Assembly: GCA_001599595.1 (NCBI GenBank)
Contig: BCHH01000002.1
Coordinates: 1,154,390-1,218,389, forward strand
Reading direction: 5' to 3'
DNA: 64,000 nt
Source of the DNA: Beverwykella pulmonaria
Lineage: Eukaryota; Ascomycota; Dothideomycetes; Pleosporales; Melanommataceae
The notes below the pieces were generated by a model. It saw only the letters and a list, made by a program, of their open reading frames with translations. It did not search any database and was not told the DNA's origin. The translations under genes were made by a program, and so were the position numbers. The number at the start of each line of letters is the position of its first letter. Position 1 is the first letter of the stretch. Shown in pieces: positions 23,401 to 32,100 of this stretch.

Positions 23401-25420
23401 TTCGGCTTTGGAGGAATAATTCTTGACTTTGCAAGAGAGGCGGGTTTGACATGCTAACCTTCTGACCAAACCGACCGTACCCAAAATTTGGCCAATAGCA
23501 GACCTCATTATACCGAATCCTGACGAGGTCACTGAGACCATTTCCGGTCATGTCAGCGAGGAAAAGGGACTCGATACCATCGGAAAGCAGCAACCGGGGT
23601 CCTTTGTTTTCATTCATCGGCGGGCGCCAATAGCTGGGAGGGCCAAAGCCGTCTTCTAGAAGGCTGGGGTACATGGTGTGGATGGAATCTTCCATGACTA
23701 GAATATCGGCATGCCCATCGCCGGTGAGATCAACAAGCTTCAAGTTTGGGTCCGTCCATTTGACGTTGGGCACATGTTTGAAAGCTTTCCAAGGCTCCCA
23801 ATCGTCTCGTTCATGTTCAACGTTCCGCTTGTAGAAACCCGGAGTGACTCCGTCAAACTGAACCATGTCGATTTTACCATCACCGCGAAGATCGACTAGC
23901 TGAGGCAGCTTAGCTTTACCATCAAGAAGCGTTGGGACTTTGGGAAGTACAACAGGCGGGCTGAAATTTCCGTTTCCGAGATTTGATTTGTAGAAATAAT
24001 CGCCTCCCTGATATGCCAGAATTCCCGCAACGCCCTCACCATCAAGGTCAATAAACCGATATCCTTCCTCTTCATTCCCCGTCGAGATTCCCTCTAGTGC
24101 GGACGGGTGGGCGTAGCTTGTGGTTTTTGAAACAGCGGCTTCCGAATATTCCATCTCAAGCGGAGGCATCGTCGCCTGAAGGTAGCCATCATCTTTACGT
24201 TGGTAGAAGACTTTGTTGAAAGAGGAAGCGCAGGATGCCGAAGAAAGGCCGGACTCAGTAACTTGACCGTCTTCGAAATAGCATATATCAAGCGAAGAAA
24301 CTAGGGTATCACTGCCCATGTTAACTTCGTCGGGGAAGTTGTGAAACATCAGCACTCGTTGACAGAGACGATAAGTTCGAATCTCGAAGCCAGCTCGAGA
24401 ACGTGAAAAGGGATCCGATCTAGTCAGCCAGGGGCGTGTCTCTTGCGGAGTCGGCCATTTTTTCTGATGGTCACCGTAATCAAAGACAAGCTCAAACATC
24501 CACTTAGTGTCTGGGTTGATCTTCTGGGCCAGTCGTGAGACAGTATTCCCAAATTTGACTCTCTTGAGATATCTCATGACCGTCCTGTTCTTGGGCGGTC
24601 TATAAAACTCATGGGGAGCCATGACGTCCACAGATTCGCCATTCTCAGCTTTGTATTCGAACTGGATGGCATTTCCTTTGTCGTCGTAGCTCTGCGATGC
24701 CAGCCACTGAAACACATGAGACGGATGCTCCGGATCGTAGACCCTGGAATTTTTGTCGTCGCCGAAAATTGTCGTGATGTTGGTCCGCGTGATGGATCTC
24801 CAATGCGTATTCTGACTGTGAACGGCAACCCAGCGCTCAATGCGAGTAAAGGCAGACTCAATGCGGGGCCGGTAAAGATACACATTGTACTCTTGGCCAT
24901 GAAATCGGCGTGTCTTGGGCTTTTGACGACACCAGCCTCCTTTCACTTGTTGCTCTAGGATTGGGACCAAGTCTTCGGCTCCCATGATCTGGTATACATC
25001 TGATTCTTCTTCGTCATGATACTTTGGCAGGCCGAGGTCTGTCTTCCTTGTCACAGAAGGTAAGGATAGACTCCAGCCGAAACCAAATGGCCCATTCCCA
25101 GCCCCAGAGTCGTAGTTCAAGCTTAAGGAAGGTGCAAACCCCGATCTTCCCGAGGTCACCGGGAGCGGAATTGCGGCAGTCCCCGTTCCCGTAGCAGCGC
25201 TGGCAGAGAGCTTCTCTCCGATGCCGCGAATGGCACCACCTCCCCGTGGAAGATTGACTGATGGGAGTCCGTTGCCTTGGGAAGATTGGTCATTTTCCTG
25301 GCCGGATGAAGGAGATCCATTTGTAAAAGATGTGAATGATTTTTCATGAGAGCTACCAGATTGCGCACTGGCCAGCCGAGAGTTTTGGCGAACACTTGGG
25401 TCAAGAGATTCGAAAACCAT
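17480..25420 (-). CDS. Tc toxin TcB-TcC fusion (SpvB/TcB/RHS) with C-terminal cargo domain
   Basis: One uninterrupted frame of 2646 codons from ATG 25420 to TAG, no intron. Order: low-complexity start (1-55); SpvB domain (about 60-330, GGGAIRGIGEKLSA, GPFGFGWSLSLP); FG-GAP-like propeller repeats (about 500-700: LVDLRGDGKIDMV, LVDLTGDGHADIL, LADIDGTGATDIL); TcB middle region (MRYVDLMEAGKPYLLVKSRN, GIEKEFRGFGMVE); RHS/YD repeats; RHS core (about 2255-2298: ARYYAPWLGRWTSCDP ending VDPDG). About 345 further residues form the variable region. In bacterial relatives TcB and TcC build a hollow RHS cocoon that auto-cleaves after the core and stores the released C-terminal effector. B and C are one protein here. 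The C-terminal tail has GSPDFMG and EFQLTT, suggesting a PD-(D/E)XK-like nuclease (inference). No signal peptide. Divergent from the TcA gene. Confidence 0.93.
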   Translation of the reverse strand: MVFESLDPSVRQNSRLASAQSGSSHEKSFTSFTNGSPSSGQENDQSSQGNGLPSVNLPRGGGAIRGIGEKLSASAATGTGTAAIPLPVTSGRSGFAPSLSLNYDSGAGNGPFGFGWSLSLPSVTRKTDLGLPKYHDEEESDVYQIMGAEDLVPILEQQVKGGWCRQKPKTRRFHGQEYNVYLYRPRIESAFTRIERWVAVHSQNTHWRSITRTNITTIFGDDKNSRVYDPEHPSHVFQWLASQSYDDKGNAIQFEYKAENGESVDVMAPHEFYRPPKNRTVMRYLKRVKFGNTVSRLAQKINPDTKWMFELVFDYGDHQKKWPTPQETRPWLTRSDPFSRSRAGFEIRTYRLCQRVLMFHNFPDEVNMGSDTLVSSLDICYFEDGQVTESGLSSASCASSFNKVFYQRKDDGYLQATMPPLEMEYSEAAVSKTTSYAHPSALEGISTGNEEEGYRFIDLDGEGVAGILAYQGGDYFYKSNLGNGNFSPPVVLPKVPTLLDGKAKLPQLVDLRGDGKIDMVQFDGVTPGFYKRNVEHERDDWEPWKAFKHVPNVKWTDPNLKLVDLTGDGHADILVMEDSIHTMYPSLLEDGFGPPSYWRPPMNENKGPRLLLSDGIESLFLADMTGNGLSDLVRIRYNEVCYWPNFGYGRFGQKVSMSNPPLLQSQELFLQSRIRLADIDGTGATDILYLNGCETKFYLNQSGNGWTDAFAVEAFPGTNDTTNIQVVDLLGKGTACLVWSSDLASDVGTQMRYVDLMEAGKPYLLVKSRNNLGSETRYTYASSTKFYLSDKARGEPWITKLPFPIQVVERTDTFDYISKNHFVTQYVYHHGYYDGIEKEFRGFGMVETLDTEEISALMSDSLSNEWAADRSNWDLATTSPPVLTKTWFHTGAELPVNSIENLFRAEYHQGNESREIRSSILPSSVRAGGDEFVPHELSPREIRESLRVLKGSVIHSEIFCFDGTEREALPYSVQHSNFIIDMLQPRSVNQHAIFQMRQFEAVQFAHDRKLFLVDGKMVPDPRITHAITLKTDIYGNVLQSVTLSYGRLYPDSSKLLEPKDHEAQRKGYSLFSENSMTNVVDSKDDWLLPLAAESRTYELYNFQNPDSASRILSPGWIQSVVDKLASGNFDLPYACFDGPPNADPRPHRRLLEHSQNFYRKNDLSGSLKLGELQSMGFRYMKLKLAMTPQQVEESYVSDGKLTMKEVSDALLNNGGYIQGVDGNWWTRTPKSYFSPGQEDTSAQELEHGSRHFFRIFRTEDIFSSPKKPINYIVTYDKYDHLLQETIDPLGNRMTAGERDIDPTKPIVRSGLDYRLMTPWLVMDPNRNMSAVSSDVMGLVVGTAVLGKPEAPEGDSFEHFEPNLSKQAIDEYFKAPLKHLRSLLGMATSRVIYNHWAYYKTRNNPAPNPMWSSTISRNSHVSQLVDGQKTSITVAISYLDGFLRAVQSKVQAETNPANTDDHSSRSKRNDACNERWVGSGWVVYNNKGKPVRQFEPFFTGTHRFENNTRVGVSPIVVYDPLQRVAATVMPDHTWNKVVMDPWRKESWDANDLVLIPDPKLDPDVGSYFEYLPQENYLPTWYDQRINGQLGRKSQSAAKKAASHAETPKIVFMDALQRGFVGLEVIKTQRSDSDQPTIETVRTSTILDIQGMQHGLYDAMGRLVTTARYNYLGGLMTQSGIENGQNWAINDILGNGILFWDSGQRRLRSVYDELRRRVGLHLSVHRGEEILLERTLYGETLDDPEVINARTHVISLNDQSGLTTTPLYDFKGNLLRTSHQLTKEYRRNINWNEEVELEEIRYEQCISYDAKNRAIQTVLPDGTVTKYEYNTRGLEKSITARLRDEETDTMAVPNAGCTEKKTVTVNRIDYDARGQRTLIDYGNGVRTSYSYDPFTFLLSHLRTRRRGSDHLLQDLSYTHDPVGNITHIRDDAQQTIFFRNRRVDPSADYTYDAAYRLVEASGREHLGQIDGKSDPTSTAPNASDSSNVRLNMPGDGNAMATYVETYFYDKTGNFQTVKHRGCDPRHRGWIRKYFYNERSQLEPGKFSNRLSATSVGSIIEKYRYDGLSGLLGNMTAMAHMSSLTWDYRNQLRSTSRQIVKGEKTPETTWYVYNAAGQRVRKITERHGTVEQTCPIVLKERIYLGDFEVYRKYGGYGSTLTLERETVHIADTRQRRIALVETRTQGSEPGGVPARITRYQFGNHLSSAALELDEQAQIISYEEYFPFGSTSYQGVRSQLETPKRYRFTCKERDEENGLYYHGARYYAPWLGRWTSCDPAGLVDGSNLYVYAQDSPTVLVDPDGRQSSPQWAPVEVEGGAPGQYFHLEGTDLYARNTENFSEVFHEGGGDQAIEFADDTITVVTPEKIFADTQSLDRTSFYLKYRDIMTPTQMGQVLQNMPYAPILKLPPEDKTLYMGKGGRVGTEEELARAELAEELENIHPPSEIGILYGVAATIGGADAKEVARMIRVGDQLNNLVAPIFTMTVMGTAAANGKGGGGGFDTTSPPTADLIISSEAQSEAWTYDPSMTPQQAVQGLSDSVYTKLTSNRALIAEHLTESEIRFAARGPWAQRMVFGKALERAIGKEAAASGLLVQTGDALMRQKGSPDFMGVPGTPFEGLEFQLTTVKQFNKGIHESKDGTLFILHNGL

Positions 25421-25932
25421 GATGGTTTAGCGATGGATCTGACAAGAATTCGAGATGCTGCAAATTTTGATATCAAAACCGGTTGTGAATATCAACAAAA
25501 CTGTCGAAACTTTCAAAGGTCGTCACCTGTATAAGGCTCAAGTAGTAGTTCATACTACTTTGGGAATTTGAGTACTATCTTTAGGCAAGAAGTGGGTGCA
25601 GTCATGGGACTTGCTGATATACAATCTGTGGGAGCCGACACTCAAACAAAGGATTAATACACTCACCAAACATGGTGCGGCAGTCACTCCACGCTGTTTT
25701 GAATATCATACCATTGGTGTTAGCAAGCTAGTTAGCATCTTCTTATTGGTCTCTTGGCCCAGCGCCCTTCAATTCGCAAATCAGTTATAATCCACCCCTC
25801 ATTTACTCAGCTGCGGGGTTCTAGGCAGCTCAGAATTTGATAAAGTGACGAATTGAAAGCCACCTTTCTAGGCTGAAGCTACACATGGTAGCGAGGGCTG
25901 TAGTGATGCTTCAGCGTGGCGTTCTTTGCCGT

Positions 25933-25954
25933 ATTCAGCCCCAGAGGGCTGAAT
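25933..25954. repeat. Perfect 9-bp inverted repeat in Tc promoter
   Basis: ATTCAGCCC, spacer CAGA, GGGCTGAAT. Dyad-symmetric operator-like element roughly 500 nt from the TcB-TcC start and 250 nt from the TcA start. It could also form a small hairpin. Confidence 0.7.
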
Positions 25955-26133
25955 CATATGGTGTGATGCTAGCGTGACTTGCATTGTGTGTTCTCCTACA
26001 AGTAGCTGAATATGATGTTTTAAATTACAATAGTCATTTTTTGAGTTCAATTAATTCAACTCTGAAATTGATACTGCCTAATATTTCACTGTTGCTGCGA
26101 ATTATTGCCGAACGTCGTAGACTGCGATCTAAG

Positions 26134-26178
26134 ATGAAGCAACTTCTCCCTCGAATTATATATCGTGATTTACCTTGA
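26134..26178 (+). other. Possible 14-codon upstream ORF before TcA
   Basis: ATG at 26134 reads 14 codons to a TGA, ending 21 nt before the TcA ATG. If transcription starts upstream of it, as the TATA-like site at 26155 makes uncertain, it could lower TcA translation. Confidence 0.3.
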
Positions 26179-26199
26179 GAGAATAAGCAGACTAACGAG

Positions 26200-29100
26200 A
26201 TGTCGACTGATTTGATCATCGTTCGTCTTTTACCAAAACCTCCTACGGATGCTCTTACTTTTCAGAGTTACCTTGCTGGCCTCACTATCGATGCTTACGA
26301 TCAGAATCTCATCGATGTCGACCCGCAAAGTGCCCCAACTGGCTACCAGGAACTTCCAATTGGATCAGTAAACGCTAATGAGCTGGTCACTTTCCAGCCA
26401 ACTCCATCAAATCCAATACTTTGGGCCGATGTCCTCCAAGCTCGGCCAACAACCGATCTTCAGAACTCGATCATCCAGCACGTGAGGCTCAACCCAAGCA
26501 CAGGTTTGGTTGACTTGGAGGGCAACTTGCAGGCCGTAGCGACCGCAGTTATCACTGTCAACGTCCAATTTCCAGATCCTAACATCACCACTCATAATGA
26601 GTATCCTGGAACCAAATCCGGGTCGACTACCAACGCTGGTTACGATGTTAGGCTCGATATCAAACGGGATGGCATTTCCCTGGATGCTCCGGAGATAGAG
26701 TGGAATGCTACCTACTTCAAAGTCTCCGATTTGTCGCCTTTTATAACTGACTACATGGGAATCGCTTCAAATGGCCCTGCAATTCAGCCTAACTGGCCGT
26801 CGATGGAGCAGCCAAGTCTCTACGCAATCATTCCATCTGCGCCGAATGAATTAGCACCAGGTACAGCGTCCATCTTGTTGAGCAAGGATGGCACTCCTCC
26901 AAATTTCGACAATCTGCTCTCCGCTGTGAACGCAGTTCTCAACCGCTACAATTTAGCTTCCGGAACAAAATTGGAGAACCTCAGCACGCCACTGACCGAA
27001 CAGCAATGCGATGAGATTGCTTATGAGCTCGCTTACAACCGAGCATGGTTTCCTTTGCCGCCGCCAGTGCCCAAATATCCTCCTCCCAATGGCAATCCCG
27101 ATGGCATCGAGGACCTCTATACGGAGCCGAACAAAGACAACGACCAAACCAGAAGTCAATTCGAAGGCAACCTTTCGGCCTATCATTCCAAGCTCGATGC
27201 AGAGGCCATGAAACTTTCCAAGCATATCTTCAGGGCATCTGCGGGCATTGATGCAGAACGAAAATCGGCCATCTCGACCATGGCCCAAATGACGTTTCCT
27301 TTGGATCCCGCCATCACGCAGACCAAAGCGATATCCTCCGAAATCACGGTTGTGCTGACAAGTTGGGATAATTCTCTGACGGCACCCACAACGACACATA
27401 TCAACCCAGATTTCATTGTTCCAGCTGCTTATTTTTACGCTCTGGGTTATCAGCTGCCCACCAATCTGTCCGGCGACCGGTACAAATCGACTATCAATAT
27501 CACTCCTAATTTCCTGACGAAGACCATACAATGGGCTGTAGATAACGGAATTTTGAATTCCAAAGAGTCAACTGTGGCACAGAATACCAACTTCTCCGTC
27601 ACCACTACACAGGCTGTCAGACGCCTTTCTGCGCTGCTTCCGAATGTTGTTACGAGCTCAGATCCGAAGATACTCATCGACACAGTCTCAAAAATCGTGA
27701 CAGACTGGCGAGACAACAAAGACGACGATCCCAAGTTCTGGGCGTCCTCTAAATTCGCCTCGCCCGATTATCTCAACTTGATGATACAGGTAGCCGCGGG
27801 AGGAGATACAGCTCTTGCTACGTCGATTTCCAATGCAACCCTTGTATCTGGTGCGTCCGGCACGCCCAATACAGTGCTTACGCTCGCCTCCCAACTGCCC
27901 TCGATCACCACGGCCTCCTGGGAGTCATTCTTCAAAACAGGTACTCCTCGTCCCGGTCTGCCAGGCTTCACCGCACCCGGAACGGGTGATATGAGAATCC
28001 AGGCATTCATCCAGAAATTGCAGCAGACCTTCTCGGTTCACTGGCAGGCACCAACCCAGCAGCCTCCTGGGCAAGGGACAGCACCCACTCTTGATTCAAA
28101 CCTAAGCCAACATTTCCTGGACTTGTTTTTGAGCGCCAATTCAGCCTTTTCCTTCGACAACCCTTGGGACGATACTGCTGTTGACTCGGATCTTGTGGCT
28201 TTCACGAGCGACGACGATACCTACCGATGGGCAAAGGAGATGCTGAAACAGCTCTGGACTGTCGTGAACATCACCAACTTCACCGCCGCAAAGCCTGCTC
28301 AGACCGCGCTTGCCCCGGCCCTGCGAATGTCGTACATGGAGGCGTTGCACAGCCGTGGCTTGGTTTCTGCGGATCGAATAGCTGCACTGTCTGTCGCACA
28401 GTTCATCTTCGCGATCAGCGGAACGGTCATCGAAACCAAAGATGCCACCACCATCTACAATTTGGCGCTCGGTCTTTCATCCGACAATTCCGGGTCTGGT
28501 GCCGAACCTTCGTTTGGCTTTAAGCCGGCGAATCCGGGTGATTTGGTGAATTGCATCCCGCCGGCCAACCTCTGCCCCCTCGGATTGAATAAATATCTTC
28601 ATGAGATGCTCAATCAGACATCGGATAACGTCGTCTTGCTTGATGCAATATCGGCTCGGAGGGGCAACATCGGGAAACTGCACACCACCATGGCAAATCT
28701 TGAGGTGGAGGTACCGGTAATAGACCTGGTTGTTGAGAGCTTGGAGGCTCTTGGGTCGGGAGGAACTTCTTTTCCCATCAACCCTGCGTCTGGTGCCGTG
28801 TATGACACTCCAAAGAATGTACTACAAGTATTTGGAGTGAACCAAGACACTTGTGCCAAAGACAGCGCGCTGCTGGCTGCTGTGCCAGTGCATTCATCAC
28901 CAGCAGTCAAGATCAAAAGCCCTGCGGTCTACAACCAACTCAAGAAATGCTTTACTTCTCCAATCCTCCCATTCTCGCGTCAGCTCGATATTTCTCGTCG
29001 GTACCTGCGTTCCATTGGGACTGATAGATTCAAGACGATGCACCATTTCCGCCGCAACATTACAGAATTCGCGATAGATCCAACCGTGGACCCTGTGGAC

Positions 29101-32100
29101 TTTCAAAAGCAGGTCTGGAGGCTGCCAGTGCAGCTGGAGATTGGTTTAGAGTACCTTTGCATCTCTACAGATGAGTACAAGACTCTTTACAGCAAAGACG
29201 TGTCTAAACTTACAGTTGCTAACCTCTACGGCCTTGCATCTGCCGATGGTAACTGGGAAAATGGCATTCTTAACCTTGAAACCTTTCTCTCTGCAACCGG
29301 TCTCTCATTTTGCGAGCTACAATGTCTTCAAAAGTCAGGATGGTCCTCTTTCGTTGTCGTTCCCATTACATCAGACCAGGACACTAACTCAAGCTCGGCA
29401 ACTTCCCAAGTAACTCCGGAGACCTCCACCGACAGCACCGCTAGAAATGAGGACCACGTCACCGTCAATAAATTCATTGTTTCCACTAGAGAATCGGAGT
29501 CAAATAACTCTGGTCTCCTTCCGGATTGCCCCCCATGTTGTCTGTCACAATGGAAGATCGTGAACCACGAGGACGAGTCTGTGCTAACTTTTCTTGAAAA
29601 GCTTATCTTGTTCATCAGGCTGTGGAGAACATTGAACTCTAGTTGTCGAGACAAGATCTCTTTTAGCCGGCTTGCTGACATTTGCACCGTCCTGAAGTTC
29701 ATCAACAGCTCAGGCCATGTGAATCCCGCATTCATCCAGCAGCTTCCGTCGCTCATCATGCTGCACGACTTTTTCTGCCTACCATGGTCCAGCGGCCCAA
29801 GCAATGACAAGGACAGTGACACCGTCGCCCCTGCGCCTCCTGCTGGAAGTGCCAGAACGAAGATCTTGGCTCTCTGGAGCAAAAGCACTGCTGCTGCCCA
29901 AGACTGGACGTGGGCGGTGCGGGCCTTGGTTCATGTCGTACAAAACCGGGCCAAAGCCGAATATCACTGCCATCGACGCGAACTAGAATTTTTGAAAATC
30001 ATGGCGGACAACTTGGACCCGCTCTCAAAGCTTGCTGGATTCACCGACAATAACCCGTGGTATCAGTCTCCTACCTGCACCATCCGGTTTGCGGAGGTCT
30101 TGGCCAAGATCTATGCCTCTAGATTCACTATAGGAGAGATTTTTTTTCTTTTCACGACGCAGGATCATCTGGATGGCGATGACCCGTTCCCCATCGCCTC
30201 CGCTCTGGAGACGCTGGATCGTCCGCTGGAACTTCCGGATGATCAGCTAAACAACTCTCTAGAGACTTTACGGAAGAAGCTCCTGGAAGCCGAAGTATCT
30301 GAGGAAGATTGTGAAGAAATTGGCTGGCGCAAGATTGAGTCCATCATCAGAGATGCAGGTTACTCACACACAGCCAAGGATGATCCGCTGCTGGATCTAG
30401 CAGAGCACTTTTTTCCCGAAACTCTACAGCATGCTGGCCTGAGTGTCGGTCCGGACAAACGACGCTATAAAACTTCGCTCAGCAGCAGTCAGACGTCGCC
30501 TAAAATCTGGAGTGCCGACCCTTGCGTTCCATTCCATTACACCAAGAGGCAGGTTCAAAAGGATAGTGAGCAAGACGGAGAGCTTTGGATTACCATTCCA
30601 ATGCGTGATGAGGACGTGTTCAGGAAGTTCAGGACAGTTCGTCAGCTCAGGCCCGCTGAGGCAGCGGCTGTACAGAACTTGTACTACATGCCGCGCGCGA
30701 AACTAGCACCGTTTGCGCTCCTGTTCGACAATTTTGGTCATACTGTTGAGAGATTAGTCCAGGAGCCTTGCGAGACAGAAAGATTTCGCTACTTCAAGCA
30801 CCAAGTATTACTCTTCCATCGACGGTGCCAGATCATCTCTCATCATTTGGCTATGCATGTGCGAAATGCAGTCCGCCGTGACGAAGGGTCTGGATGCGCA
30901 TGCCCGAAGCCCCATCCGGAAAACAGAGAGCATGGAGGTTGCAAGAAGACCTGCTCAGAAGATGAAACTCGCCTAGCATGGAATATTCTCAAAACCCTTA
31001 TTGCTGATGAGAATACCGCCCAACGTCCTGGTACTACAGGTGACCCGTGGGAGGACGATACAGGTTCGCCTCCGCCGAACCACACGTGGAATTCCCGCTT
31101 TTCTGGAAACTCTGTGGCTTCAATATTGGGTCTGATTGGAACTGGGCTTAAAGGAACTATAGAATCCGAATCTGGAGGATACTGGACTGAAATGCGAGGA
31201 AGTCTCGAGGGTTTTGGACATGAAAAGAACGAGTGGAATGAGCCAGTACCCACCATCATCCCTCAACTAGCCGTCACCCCAAGCACTGCACAGGATAGAC
31301 TTGTCAGCTTCAAGAATGGACTCTCCTTCCGTAACAAAGACGGTCGTTTCATAAACGGCGCAGAACCGTTCACGAGCTGCTTCAAGGGTAACCTCATCAT
31401 CGACTGTGCCGGATGTTACATATTTAGCGCCGGAAAACCACGCCCGGAACACGAAAGGCCATGCGCTGACGACTGTGACGATGTATCTTGGCTTGTGACT
31501 CTACAGCGAGGGCAGAAGAAGTTCACTCTCCTCAGCCACGGCAATGAACATGGTCCTGGTCCGGCTTTCGTGTCTAGAGCGGTACATCTCGAAAAGGGCA
31601 CCTACGTGATACAGGTCGAGTACGCACAAAAAGAGCCAAAATTCAGCTCTGGGCGTGATGTTGAGAGCGATATTCCGCGCGACCCGGCAGGATTCCAGAT
31701 CAAGTGGGAAGGCCCAGGTACAGATGACCGATGCTTAGTGGTACCGTTCTGTGATTTGATCACGGACACCAAAGACGGTCCTTTGGACTCGGCCTTGGAA
31801 GGAAACAGTTCTGCCCAGTACCCACGACAGCAATATTTCAGCACTTTAAGAGACATCCGCAGGACGTACCAGAGGGCATTCAAGGCCGTGCTCTTTGCCA
31901 GACAATTTTGTCTTGATGCAAAAGAGAGCCACTGCGATGGCATCTCGGAGATTCAGTACCTCATGGATAACCCCCAGCAATTTGAGGGCACCTCCTTCTA
32001 TCTGGCTGATAGTTGGACTCCTCATCATGCTTGGTTGGATCTCAATTTCTTGCCAGTCGGTGATCCGTACTTCCCTCCCGATCCGGCCGCTGACTCTCGA

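Larger units (their letters stand above)
25421..26199. promoter_or_regulatory. Divergent promoter region of the Tc toxin pair
   Basis: 779 nt, AT-rich, between the two Tc gene starts. It contains five copies of GCTGAA or its complement TTCAGC (25872, 25910, 25934, 25948, 26005). One pair forms a perfect 9-bp inverted repeat with 4-nt spacer at 25933-25954 (ATTCAGCCC, CAGA, GGGCTGAAT). Another pair forms GCTGAAGC...GCTTCAGC around 25872-25915. A TATA-like ATTATATAT lies at 26155-26163, close to the TcA start. The cluster could bind a factor controlling both genes; this is inference from motif density and symmetry. Confidence 0.55.
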
